This document shows positions 42,629 through 51,082 of a stretch of 64,000 nt of DNA, piece after piece. A model generated the notes under the pieces. It ran no database searches, was not told the DNA's origin, and worked only from the letters and a program-made list of their open reading frames with translations. Position numbers and translations under genes: made by a program. Within the stretch, counting starts at the first letter, position 1; each line of letters starts with the position of its first letter. The stretch is from Costertonia aggregata. GTDB taxonomy: Bacteria > Bacteroidota > Bacteroidia > Flavobacteriales > Flavobacteriaceae. The stretch lies in the NCBI RefSeq assembly GCF_013402795.1, contig NZ_CP058595.1, forward strand, positions 3,636,001 to 3,700,000. Reading direction: 5' to 3'.

Positions 42629-44605
42629 CTAGTACGCCAAAAGTTCATCGAGAACAGCTTTAAAACGTGCCTTGGGCAAATAATTGTTCTCCAAGTTCTT
42701 GGCAAACGGAATAGGGGTTTCCAAACTTGCGACACGCCTTACAGGTGCATCCAAATGCTCAAAGCAATTTTCCATGACCAAAGCTGAAATGTCACTGGCA
42801 ACCCCTCCGAAAAGGCTATCCTCTTGCAGAATGATCAGCTTCCCCGTTTTCTTTACCGATTGGTATACCGTTTCAATATCCAGAGGTTGCAGAGTTCGTA
42901 GATCAATTAAATCGGCTTTTATTTGTGGGGAGTCTTCCAATGTTTCCAAGGCCCAGTGCACACCTGCACCATAGGACACCACGGTAACTTGCTTTCCCTG
43001 TTTTAAAACGCTTGCCTTGCCCAAAGGTAAGGTGTAGTAATCTACGGGTACGTCTTGATAACTACTACGATATAATGCCTTATGCTCAAAAAACAATACA
43101 GGGTTCGGGTCATTTATCGCGGTGGTCAAAAGCCCCTTTGCATCGTAGGGAAAAGCAGGGTAAACTACTTTTAAGCCTGGAGTTTTTGTAAACCATGCCT
43201 CATTGGTCTGGGAATGAAACGGTCCCGCCCCTACTCCTGCCCCGCATGGCATGCGTATGACTACATCGGCATTTTCACCCCATCGGTAATTTACTTTTGC
43301 CAAATAATTTACAATGGGATTAAAACCACTGCTGACAAAATCGGCAAACTGCATCTCCACAACGGCTTTCATTCCGTTTATTGATAGGCCCATGGCCGTT
43401 GAAACTATGGCCGATTCACAAATAGGCGTATTGCGTACCCTCTCTTTGCCAAAAGCATCTATAAACCCTTCCGTTATTTTGAAGACCCCGCCATAATCCG
43501 CTACATCTTGCCCCATGATGACAAGGTTATCGTGCTTTTTCATGGATTGTTTTAAGCCCTCGGAAATGGCATCGACCAAGCGTATATTTTTTATCGCTGA
43601 ACCATGTTCAACTTCTTGATAGTCAAAACTTGAATATACATCATTTAGTTCTTTGCTTTCATCTAGTTCAATAGCCTTCTCTTCAAAAGCCAATTGTAGG
43701 TTTTCATCAATTTCCGATTGTATTTCAGATGTGATTTCCTTGATTTTTATTTCGTCCAAGTGCCCTTCGGAAACCAAGAAAGATTCGTAATTGGAAATCG
43801 GGTCTTTTTTCGCCCATTCCTCCAGCAATTGGTTAGGAACGTATTTTGTACCACTGGCCTCCTCATGTCCCCGCATGCGAAAAGTGTCGAATTCCAGCAG
43901 TACGGGTCTGGGATTCGCTCTCAATTCCTTACACAGTTTATCTACTTTGGTAAAAACCTCCAGAATATTGTTCCCGTCCAATTTATGGGCTTCCATACCA
44001 TAGCCTACACCTTTATCGGCCAGATTCTTACACTTGAACTGTTCGGAAGTAGGTGTAGATAACCCATAGCCATTATTTTCAATACAAAACAATACGGGCA
44101 AATCCCAAACGGCGGCAACGTTCAGCGCTTCATGAAAATCGCCCTCACTTGTAGCCCCCTCACCGGTAAACACTGCGGTTACGTGTTTTTGCTTTCTCAG
44201 CACATTGGCCAACGCAATACCATCCGCTACGCCTAGCTGTGGGCCCAAATGGGAAATCATGCCTATGAGTTTATGCTCTTGTGTGCCAAAATGGAAGCTA
44301 CGGTCACGCCCCTTGGTAAAACCACTGGCCTTGCCTTGCCATTGTGCAAATAAACGGTACAAAGGAACCTCCCTAGTGGTGAAGACACCTAAATTCCTGT
44401 GCATGGGCAAAATATACTCATCATTTTTCATGGCGTTTGCAATACCGACTGAGATTGCTTCTTGCCCAATACCGCTAAACCATTTGGAAATTTTCCCCTG
44501 TCGCAATAAAATCAACATCTTTTCCTCGATCATGCGAGGTTTTAGCATGTCTTTATAAAGTTTTATGAGTAATTCGACACCGATACCTTTGCTGGGGTAA
44601 TTCAT
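42629..44605 (-). CDS. 2-oxoacid dehydrogenase E1, fused alpha and beta subunits (branched-chain type)
   Basis: The 658-residue protein joins E1-alpha (1 to about 325) and E1-beta (about 335-658). The alpha part has the TPP/Mg motif VFTGEGATSEGDFHEALN continuing to FCIENN (146-178). The beta part has GQDVADYGGVFKITEGF, PICESAIVSTAMG, EMQFADF and GPFHSQTNEAWF. It decarboxylates branched-chain 2-oxoacids and passes the acyl group to a lipoyl E2, which is not in the window. The fusion is the usual state in Bacteroidota. The product would feed iso/anteiso acyl-CoA starters. Confidence 0.92.
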   Translation of the reverse strand: MNYPSKGIGVELLIKLYKDMLKPRMIEEKMLILLRQGKISKWFSGIGQEAISVGIANAMKNDEYILPMHRNLGVFTTREVPLYRLFAQWQGKASGFTKGRDRSFHFGTQEHKLIGMISHLGPQLGVADGIALANVLRKQKHVTAVFTGEGATSEGDFHEALNVAAVWDLPVLFCIENNGYGLSTPTSEQFKCKNLADKGVGYGMEAHKLDGNNILEVFTKVDKLCKELRANPRPVLLEFDTFRMRGHEEASGTKYVPNQLLEEWAKKDPISNYESFLVSEGHLDEIKIKEITSEIQSEIDENLQLAFEEKAIELDESKELNDVYSSFDYQEVEHGSAIKNIRLVDAISEGLKQSMKKHDNLVIMGQDVADYGGVFKITEGFIDAFGKERVRNTPICESAIVSTAMGLSINGMKAVVEMQFADFVSSGFNPIVNYLAKVNYRWGENADVVIRMPCGAGVGAGPFHSQTNEAWFTKTPGLKVVYPAFPYDAKGLLTTAINDPNPVLFFEHKALYRSSYQDVPVDYYTLPLGKASVLKQGKQVTVVSYGAGVHWALETLEDSPQIKADLIDLRTLQPLDIETVYQSVKKTGKLIILQEDSLFGGVASDISALVMENCFEHLDAPVRRVASLETPIPFAKNLENNYLPKARFKAVLDELLAY

Positions 44606-44726
44606 AAAATCATATCATTTTAAAGGATAAATGTAACGAAAAGCATTCATAAAAATGGGAACAATGTAACAGATGGGATTCCGTATATAATTCATTAAAT
44701 TTGATTATCAATTTTAAAATAAAAAT

Positions 44727-45677
44727 ATGGGCAATATTCCAAGTGTTGATTTAAAGGATTTTACCTCTGGCGATCATGCTAGAAAGCAAAAATTCATTCA
44801 CGAAATAGGGAATGCTTTTGAAAATATAGGGTTCGTAGCCTTGAGCGGCCATTTTTTATCCGATGCCTTGGTAGAAGACCTGTATGAAGAGATTAAAAAG
44901 TTTTTTGATTTGCCGCAAGACATAAAGGATGCTTATGAAATTGAGGGCATTGGTGGACAACGGGGATATACATCTTTTGGGAAAGAGCATGCCAAAGGCA
45001 GAAAAGAAGGAGATTTAAAAGAATTTTGGCATTTTGGACAATATGTTGATGACAATCCTACGTTAGAGGCGGAGTATCCAGAGAATGTTTGGGTAAAGGA
45101 ACTTCCAAAGTTCAATACGGTTGGTAAGGAAACTTACCAAATGCTGGAAAAAACGGCCAAATATGTACTTCGTGCCCTTGCATTACATTTAAAATTGGAC
45201 GAAAACTATTTTGATGAATTCATCAAAAACGGGAATTCTATCTTACGACCCATACATTATCCGCCTATCACTTCAGAACCAAAAAATGCGGTTCGAGCGG
45301 CAGCGCATGGCGATATTAACTTGATTACCCTGCTTATGGGGGCCCATGGCAAGGGATTACAAGTTAAAAATCATGATGATGAATGGGTCGATGCCATTGC
45401 CCGTACAGATCAATTGATGATCAATGTCGGGGACATGCTTTCCAGGCTTACCAATAACAAATTGAAATCTACCATACACCAAGTGGTAAATCCGCCCAAA
45501 GCGTTATGGGGCACCTCCCGATATTCCATTCCCTTTTTTATGCATCCCATTAGCGAAATGCCGCTGAACTGTCTTGAAAATTGTATTGATGATACCCACC
45601 CCAAGCTATTTGAAGATATTACTGCAGGTGAGTTTTTACATGAACGGTTGATTGAACTAGGATTGATAAAAAAATAA
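44727..45677 (+). CDS. Isopenicillin N synthase-like Fe(II)/2-oxoglutarate dioxygenase
   Basis: The 316-residue protein has the 2OG-Fe(II) triad His194-x-Asp196 in AAAHGDINLITLL and His251 in STIHQVVNPP, plus the 2OG-binding R-x-S in TSRYSIPFF (about 264-271). The N-terminal PSVDLKDF...AFENIGFVALSGH block is the DIOX_N domain. It hydroxylates or desaturates a small molecule in the cytoplasm, but the substrate is unknown. A SUI1-family gene starts a few bp after its stop; such a pairing is recurrent in flavobacteria as far as I recall. Confidence 0.88.
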   Translation: MGNIPSVDLKDFTSGDHARKQKFIHEIGNAFENIGFVALSGHFLSDALVEDLYEEIKKFFDLPQDIKDAYEIEGIGGQRGYTSFGKEHAKGRKEGDLKEFWHFGQYVDDNPTLEAEYPENVWVKELPKFNTVGKETYQMLEKTAKYVLRALALHLKLDENYFDEFIKNGNSILRPIHYPPITSEPKNAVRAAAHGDINLITLLMGAHGKGLQVKNHDDEWVDAIARTDQLMINVGDMLSRLTNNKLKSTIHQVVNPPKALWGTSRYSIPFFMHPISEMPLNCLENCIDDTHPKLFEDITAGEFLHERLIELGLIKK

Positions 45678-45680
45678 GTG

Positions 45681-46007
45681 ATGGACCTAAAAGATCAACT
45701 CAAGAATCTATTTCCGGAACATATTCCTTCGGAACCAGAAAAAAAAGCGCCAGAACCCGAGATTTGGCTTCAAGACGAGCCTATTATATGTAAATATGAA
45801 AAGCGAAAAGGTAAGCCTATCACTATCTTGGAAGGTTACACGGGTGCAGATTCCGATTTTAAAAAATTGGCAAAGGAACTTAAGACCAAATTAAGTGTTG
45901 GCGGCAGTTTTAAGGACGATAAAATCATCATACAAGGCGATTACAGGGATAGAATTATGGAGCTGTTGAGAGACAAAGGTTTTAAAGTAAAACGTGTTTG
46001 TGGTTAA
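45681..46007 (+). CDS. SUI1/YciH-family translation factor-like protein
   Basis: The 108-residue protein starts at the ATG at 45681, and a GTG immediately before it is also in frame. It has an N-terminal linker and the SUI1 domain: ICKYEKRKGKPITILEGY, FKKLAKELKTKLSVGGSFKDDKIIIQGDYRDRIMELL. Bacterial YciH resembles eIF1 and affects start-site fidelity on 30S subunits in vitro. It is almost contiguous with the dioxygenase gene, so they are cotranscribed. Confidence 0.9.
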   Translation: MDLKDQLKNLFPEHIPSEPEKKAPEPEIWLQDEPIICKYEKRKGKPITILEGYTGADSDFKKLAKELKTKLSVGGSFKDDKIIIQGDYRDRIMELLRDKGFKVKRVCG

Positions 46008-46119
46008 GCGCATATAATAATGCCCTAAACTGAAATGGTTGCGTAGTTTTTTGTTAAAATTTTTCTTTCTTTTCGATTAAATGTTACTTTTATAAGTCAA
46101 ACAACAAACAGCAACCTAA

Positions 46120-47052
46120 ATGAGTTCCCTTCTACATATTACCAATGGCGATAGTTTTACCCAAAGACTCGAAGGTTTAAAACTTAAAGGCGACATTATC
46201 ACATGGCGCGAAATGCTCTGTGAGGGCAAAACGGAAACTAACGTTGGTAGCGAATCCTTTTGGAAGACACGTTTTGAATTTTTATCAAAAAACTACAAGG
46301 TTACCAAATCGTGGTTTGTAGAAAAAACACTTAAAGAATACCGCTCTCTGTGTAATCACAAACAGCAAGACCAAATCGTTTTATGGTTTGAATACGATTT
46401 ATTCTGCCAAATAAATATGCTAGCCGTATTAAGCTGGCTGAAAACGCATCGAAAATATGCCGAAATATCTTTGGTCTGTAGTGGTAAAGAAGACAAAACG
46501 GACAAAATGTACGGGCTCAATGATCTATCGGATGATCAATTATTGAATCTCTACGAAAATAAAACAGTGTTGACTCAGGACGATGTTGAATATGCAGATT
46601 ATGTTTGGCAGCTGTATTGTAGCGACAACCCCATACGGTTAGAGAATTTGACCGATTATGAAAATTATAATTTTAAATATCTTTCGGCTAGTATACATAT
46701 TCATCTACAAAGATTTCCTTCCATCAAAAATGGCCTTAATGCCATGGAAAACAATATTTTAAATCTTTCTGTGTCCGAAAAACCAAAAAATAAAAAGGCT
46801 TTGCTGGGCATAATTCTCAAGAATCAAGGACTTTTAGGTTTTGGAGATACACAATATGAGCGTACCATCTCTAGATTAAAACCTTTATACTCTACCTTCA
46901 ACCCTGTGCGTTTGACCAAAAAGGGAAAAGAGATATTGGAAGCAAAAACCAGCTATTACTCCTACATACGGGAAAATGATGTGTATTTGGGCGGCGCTCT
47001 TAAGTACAATTTTCTCTACAACACGAATTCTGACCGAATTCTAAAACTTTAG
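46120..47052 (+). CDS. DUF1835-domain protein
   Basis: The 310-residue protein starts with LHITNGDSFTQRLEGLKLKGDIITWREMLCEG, the DUF1835 signature, followed by VLWFEYDLFCQINMLAVLSWL. The function of DUF1835 is not established. There is no signal peptide or TM, so it is cytoplasmic. Its stop is 1 bp before the next gene, a nucleoside phosphorylase, and that gene overlaps a third; the three form an operon. A role near nucleotide metabolism is possible but not shown. Confidence 0.8.
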   Translation: MSSLLHITNGDSFTQRLEGLKLKGDIITWREMLCEGKTETNVGSESFWKTRFEFLSKNYKVTKSWFVEKTLKEYRSLCNHKQQDQIVLWFEYDLFCQINMLAVLSWLKTHRKYAEISLVCSGKEDKTDKMYGLNDLSDDQLLNLYENKTVLTQDDVEYADYVWQLYCSDNPIRLENLTDYENYNFKYLSASIHIHLQRFPSIKNGLNAMENNILNLSVSEKPKNKKALLGIILKNQGLLGFGDTQYERTISRLKPLYSTFNPVRLTKKGKEILEAKTSYYSYIRENDVYLGGALKYNFLYNTNSDRILKL

Positions 47053-47053
47053 T

Positions 47054-47923
47054 ATGAGTTTAAGCCCTTCCGAGCTTATCTTAAATGCGGACAACAGCAT
47101 TTACCACCTCAATTTAGTACCCCAAGATATAGCAGAAACCATAATTACCGTCGGGGATCCCGATAGGGTCGGGCATGTTTCTAAATATTTTGATACCGTA
47201 GACATTAAAAAGGAGAAACGGGAATTCATAACCCATACCGGAAAATTAAAGGGGAAGCGAATCACCGTTATATCCACAGGCATTGGTACCGATAATATTG
47301 ACATTGTCCTTAATGAATTGGATGCCTTAGTGAATATCGATTTTGAGAGTAGAACCGTTAAACCTCAAAAAACCACCTTGGATATTTTTCGCATAGGTAC
47401 ATCGGGAGCCATTCAACCTAATATTCCTGTAGATTCTTTTTTGATTAGCGAGTATGCCATTGGTTTTGATAACCTGCTTCATTTTTATGAAAGCGAGCAT
47501 ATTCAATTTCCTGAAATGCAATTGGCTTTTATAGACCATACGGATTGGTCCGTTTATAAATCCATTCCCTATATCGTAGAGGGCAGTAGGGATTTAATGC
47601 TCGATTTTGACAATGATGTTTTTCAACTAGGGTTTACAGCCACCAATGTAGGTTTTTATGGCCCTCAGGGCAGAAAATTACGTTTGCGTACACAAGATGC
47701 TACATTAAATCCGAAAATGGCATCCTTTGAATACCAAGGGTTGAAAATCACCAATCTAGAGATGGAAACTTCTGGTATTTATGGTCTTTCCCAACTTTTA
47801 GGACACCGTGCACTTTCCCTAAACTGTATTTTGGCCAACAGGGGCACGGGGGAATTTTCTGAAAATCCGGAAAAGGCCATTGATGAACTGATCAAGCAGA
47901 CCTTATCCATAATTATCAAATGA
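47054..47923 (+). CDS. Nucleoside phosphorylase (uridine phosphorylase-like)
   Basis: The 289-residue protein has the nucleoside phosphorylase fold: ETIITVGDPDRVGHVSKYF (phosphate-binding GD and R), ITVISTGIGTDNIDIVLNEL, FRIGTSGAIQ and LEMETSGIYGLSQLLGH, whose MET/E residues bind ribose. It should cleave uridine or a purine nucleoside with phosphate in the cytoplasm. Its TGA overlaps the next start (ATGA, 47920-47923). PNP/Udp substrate preference cannot be told by eye. Confidence 0.88.
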   Translation: MSLSPSELILNADNSIYHLNLVPQDIAETIITVGDPDRVGHVSKYFDTVDIKKEKREFITHTGKLKGKRITVISTGIGTDNIDIVLNELDALVNIDFESRTVKPQKTTLDIFRIGTSGAIQPNIPVDSFLISEYAIGFDNLLHFYESEHIQFPEMQLAFIDHTDWSVYKSIPYIVEGSRDLMLDFDNDVFQLGFTATNVGFYGPQGRKLRLRTQDATLNPKMASFEYQGLKITNLEMETSGIYGLSQLLGHRALSLNCILANRGTGEFSENPEKAIDELIKQTLSIIIK

Positions 47924-48771
47924 AAACTGTAAGAATCATAGGGGTCCCCGAGCATTTTAACCTGCCTTGGCATTTGGCCATAGAGGAAGGTGCCTTTGAG
48001 GAACGAGGTATTGAATTACAATGGACGGATATTCCCGAAGGTACAGGGAAAATGTGCCAAATGCTCAAAAATGAAGAGACCGATTTGGCCATTATCCTTA
48101 CCGAGGGACTCGTTAAAAGCATTATCGATGGTAATACGGTTAAATTAGTGCAAGAATATATAGCTTCGCCCCTATTATGGGGAATTCATGTTGGGGCCAA
48201 AAGTCAACTTATGCATATTGATGACCTTGAAAACTCGAAAGCTGCCATTAGTAGATTTGGGAGTGGTAGTCATCTTATGGCCTATGTAAATGCCCAAAAC
48301 CAAGGATGGAGTACTAAAAATTTAGTATTTGAAATCATAAATAATCTGGACGGAGCAATTGAAGGCTTGACCAATAACAAGGCAGACTATTTTATGTGGG
48401 AACACTTCACTACAAAACCTTTGGTAGATAATGGCACCTTTCGTAGGTTAGGTGATTGTCCTACACCGTGGCCTTGTTTTGTGATTGCGGCAACCGAAGC
48501 TTTTTTAACGGACAATATGAAAACTTTAAGGCATATTCTAGAAGTTATAAATCTGTATACCGAGGAATTTAAATCAATTCCCAGTATAGATCGCACTTTG
48601 GCCAATCGCTACAGGCAAAAATTGGAGGATATACAAGAATGGTTATCGATTACAAAGTGGAGTCAGTCGCAGATGGATTCGCAAACCATTGAAAAAGTGC
48701 AAGATATCCTGATTGACTTAAAGTTGATTGATAAAAAATTAAAAGTGGAACAAATCCTTACCAAGCTATAG
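47920..48771 (+). CDS. Cytoplasmic SsuA/NMT1-like substrate-binding-domain protein
   Basis: The 283-residue protein resembles NMT1/SsuA periplasmic binding proteins (PEHFNLPWHLAIEEGAFEERGIELQW, TDLAIILTEGLVKSIIDG, SRFGSGSHLMAYVNAQNQGW) but has no signal peptide or lipobox. It is therefore probably a cytoplasmic ligand-binding or enzyme-like protein and not an ABC component, and no transporter genes are adjacent. It overlaps the nucleoside phosphorylase gene by 4 bp, which suggests a ligand related to nucleosides or thiamine-type pyrimidines. It converges on ung, with a 14-bp overlap. Confidence 0.75.
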   Translation: MKTVRIIGVPEHFNLPWHLAIEEGAFEERGIELQWTDIPEGTGKMCQMLKNEETDLAIILTEGLVKSIIDGNTVKLVQEYIASPLLWGIHVGAKSQLMHIDDLENSKAAISRFGSGSHLMAYVNAQNQGWSTKNLVFEIINNLDGAIEGLTNNKADYFMWEHFTTKPLVDNGTFRRLGDCPTPWPCFVIAATEAFLTDNMKTLRHILEVINLYTEEFKSIPSIDRTLANRYRQKLEDIQEWLSITKWSQSQMDSQTIEKVQDILIDLKLIDKKLKVEQILTKL

Positions 48772-49423
48772 GTTTTTTGCCTAAATTTTGCAAAATCCCA
48801 TTGGTTTTGCTGAAGTGATGGTTTCCAAACCAGTACCCACGATTGGCACTCAGAGGCGAAGGATGACCAGAGGTTAATATATGATGTTTGCTTTTATCTA
48901 TTAAAGTGGCCTTCTTTTTTGCGTAGCCTCCCCAAAGTAGAAAAACAAGATTCTCTTTCTCTTGTGATAATTTTCTGATAACAGCATCCGTAAAAGTTTC
49001 CCAGCCTTTATTTTGATGGCTTCCTGCTTGGTGAGCTCTTACGGTCAATGTAGCATTGAGCAATAAAACCCCTTGGTCGGCCCAACGTTCCAGATTACCG
49101 CTTTTGGGATAGGTTGTGTTTATGTCGGTTTGGATTTCCTTGAAAATATTGATGAGTGAAGGCGGATGCGGGATTCCATCCTTTACCGAAAAACAAAGTC
49201 CGTTTGCCTGGTTCGGTCCATGATAAGGGTCTTGACCAATAATCACGACCTTGGTTGCATCAAACGGACAGTGGTCAAATGCGGCGAAAATATGGGGACC
49301 TTTGGGATAACAGGTATGTTGGGTGTACTCCTGTTTAACAAAATTGATAAGCCTTTTAAAATAAAGCTGTTCAAATTCCGTTTTTAAGTATTGTTTCCAA
49401 CTTGGGTGTATCTTTACATCCAT
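48758..49423 (-). CDS. ung: Uracil-DNA glycosylase
   Basis: The 221-residue protein has the family 1 UDG signatures: VVIIGQDPYHGPNQANGLCFSV with catalytic Asp65, LLLNATLTVRAHQAGSHQNKGW and HPSPLSANRGYWFGNHHF. It removes uracil from DNA at the start of base excision repair. Length and motifs are normal. It is divergent from the BKACE operon, with about 115 bp between them. Confidence 0.97.
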   Translation of the reverse strand: MDVKIHPSWKQYLKTEFEQLYFKRLINFVKQEYTQHTCYPKGPHIFAAFDHCPFDATKVVIIGQDPYHGPNQANGLCFSVKDGIPHPPSLINIFKEIQTDINTTYPKSGNLERWADQGVLLLNATLTVRAHQAGSHQNKGWETFTDAVIRKLSQEKENLVFLLWGGYAKKKATLIDKSKHHILTSGHPSPLSANRGYWFGNHHFSKTNGILQNLGKKPIAW

Positions 49424-49538
49424 AAATATAAATATTTGGGTGCCTATTATATTTTGTTAGCGTATCAAAAATAAAAGTAATATAATTCAATTTAACCCAT
49501 AAAATATGATATTTATCTAAATCTCAAAAGTAAATAAG

Positions 49539-50417
49539 ATGCACAAAAACCTCATTATCAACTTTACGCCGACCGGTATGATTCCTACAAAAAAGATGAC
49601 ACCGTATGTTCCCGTAAGTGTTGACGAAATTGTAGAAGATGTTCATGCGGCTTGTGAAATAGGGATAACTATGGTTCATTTACATGCCAGGGACGCTATC
49701 TCACATGTGCCTAGTTATAAAAAGGAAATCTACTCGGATATAATTTTGGGCATTCGCAAGTTTGCGCCTAAATTGGTTATATGTGTTTCTCTCAGTGGTA
49801 GGGATTTCAGTGAGCTTGAAAAACGTTCAGATCCCTTATTGTTAAGCGATTGGGCAAAACCGGACATGGGTAGTTTGACCTTGAGTTCACTCAATTTTAA
49901 TAAGACGGCAAGTGTAAATTCCCCTCAAATGGTAATGGACTTGGCTAAGATGATGAAAGACAAAGGCATTATTCCCGAACTGGAAGTTTTTGACTCGGGC
50001 ATGATAAACTATGCAAAATATTTAGAGAAGAAAGAACTGTTGGTAGCGCCCCATTACTTTAATATACTTTTGGGTAATATTGCTTGTGCACAACCTAATC
50101 TTCTACACACTGGGGTATTGATCAACGATTTGCCAAATGATTCTTTATGGAGCTTAGCGGGGATCGGCAACAGCCAATTGATGATGAACTCTATTGCTAT
50201 TGCTACAGGTGGCGGTGTGCGAACGGGTATAGAAGACAATATTTGGTACGATGCTTCTCGTACAAAATTGGCAATGAATATAGATTTAATAAAACGCATA
50301 CATGTCATAGCTAAAGCAAATGAACGTAAGGTTATGCTACCTTCGGAATTTAGAAAAAAAATGAACCTAGCACCTGGTGATGGTCAGTATGGCAGAAAGT
50401 ATACAGAATCAACCTAG
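49539..50417 (+). CDS. BKACE-family (DUF849) beta-keto acid cleavage enzyme
   Basis: The 292-residue protein matches the 3-keto-5-aminohexanoate cleavage enzyme fold: NFTPTGMIPTKKMTPYVPVS, MVHLHARD with Zn-binding His47 and His49, and a C-terminal GGGVRTGIEDNIWYDASR block. BKACE enzymes split a beta-keto acid with acetyl-CoA into acetoacetate and a CoA thioester; substrates are diverse. It heads an operon with a GNAT-like protein and an adenylate-forming enzyme, so here it may serve a biosynthetic route and not lysine fermentation. Confidence 0.85.
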   Translation: MHKNLIINFTPTGMIPTKKMTPYVPVSVDEIVEDVHAACEIGITMVHLHARDAISHVPSYKKEIYSDIILGIRKFAPKLVICVSLSGRDFSELEKRSDPLLLSDWAKPDMGSLTLSSLNFNKTASVNSPQMVMDLAKMMKDKGIIPELEVFDSGMINYAKYLEKKELLVAPHYFNILLGNIACAQPNLLHTGVLINDLPNDSLWSLAGIGNSQLMMNSIAIATGGGVRTGIEDNIWYDASRTKLAMNIDLIKRIHVIAKANERKVMLPSEFRKKMNLAPGDGQYGRKYTEST

Positions 50418-50422
50418 CTTAA

Positions 50423-51076
50423 ATGGAAGTTGAAAAAGATGACAAATTTTATAGATTCAAGTGGTTTTGGAATATACTTCGCCATGGGCTGTTCATGCAT
50501 GGGCTTAGGAATAGGCTAGCGCGTATTGGTATAGATATAATGCCGTATTATTGGGTGCTGGAAGAAGCCACACCCCTATCTAACCCGCCAAAGTTACGAG
50601 GAAAGGACATCTCTGGTTTTAGGGTCATGAATTTTGATGAGAAAGATGTTATAAAAATTAAAAATAGCATTATCGGTATTGAGCAGAAAGACTTGTTACA
50701 ATACATTCGTGAAGGTCAAATATGTATCGGTATAAAACACAATGACGAAATCGCTGCATATACCTTCATAAAGCCTGACAGTTTTTATTTTAGGGACAGG
50801 GAATTTAAGTTCAAAGCGAATGAAGTATATCTACATAGCATGTATACTTTTGAAAAGTTCAGGGGTAAAAACATGGCTCCTTACCTGCGCTATGAGTGCT
50901 ATGAAATGCTGAAAAATGAAAATATAGATTATAAATACAGTGTAAGCGAATATTTCAATAAATCCACCATTAGATTTAAGAAAAAATTAAATTCCGAACA
51001 CAAAAAACTGTATCTGAGTATTATACTTTTTGGAAAAATAACTTGGAATTTTACGCTGAAAACGTTTAGAGGATAA
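50423..51076 (+). CDS. GNAT-like acyltransferase
   Basis: The 217-residue protein contains a GNAT-type core: IGIKHNDEIAAYTFIKPDSF, VYLHSMYTFEKFRGKNMAPYLRYECYEML (acetyl-CoA loop RGKNMAPYL) and YSVSEYFNKSTIRFKKKLNS. The first 60 residues (WFWNILRHGLFMHGLRNRLARIGIDIMPYYWV) form an unusual hydrophobic-basic extension that may bind membrane. It begins 5 bp after the BKACE stop. Acyl donor and acceptor are unknown. Confidence 0.7.
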   Translation: MEVEKDDKFYRFKWFWNILRHGLFMHGLRNRLARIGIDIMPYYWVLEEATPLSNPPKLRGKDISGFRVMNFDEKDVIKIKNSIIGIEQKDLLQYIREGQICIGIKHNDEIAAYTFIKPDSFYFRDREFKFKANEVYLHSMYTFEKFRGKNMAPYLRYECYEMLKNENIDYKYSVSEYFNKSTIRFKKKLNSEHKKLYLSIILFGKITWNFTLKTFRG

Positions 51077-51082
51077 GAGTCT

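Noticed and set aside
42684-44558. Several plus-strand frames inside the E1 gene
   Set aside because: They lie opposite strongly conserved E1 motifs and show no domain of their own.
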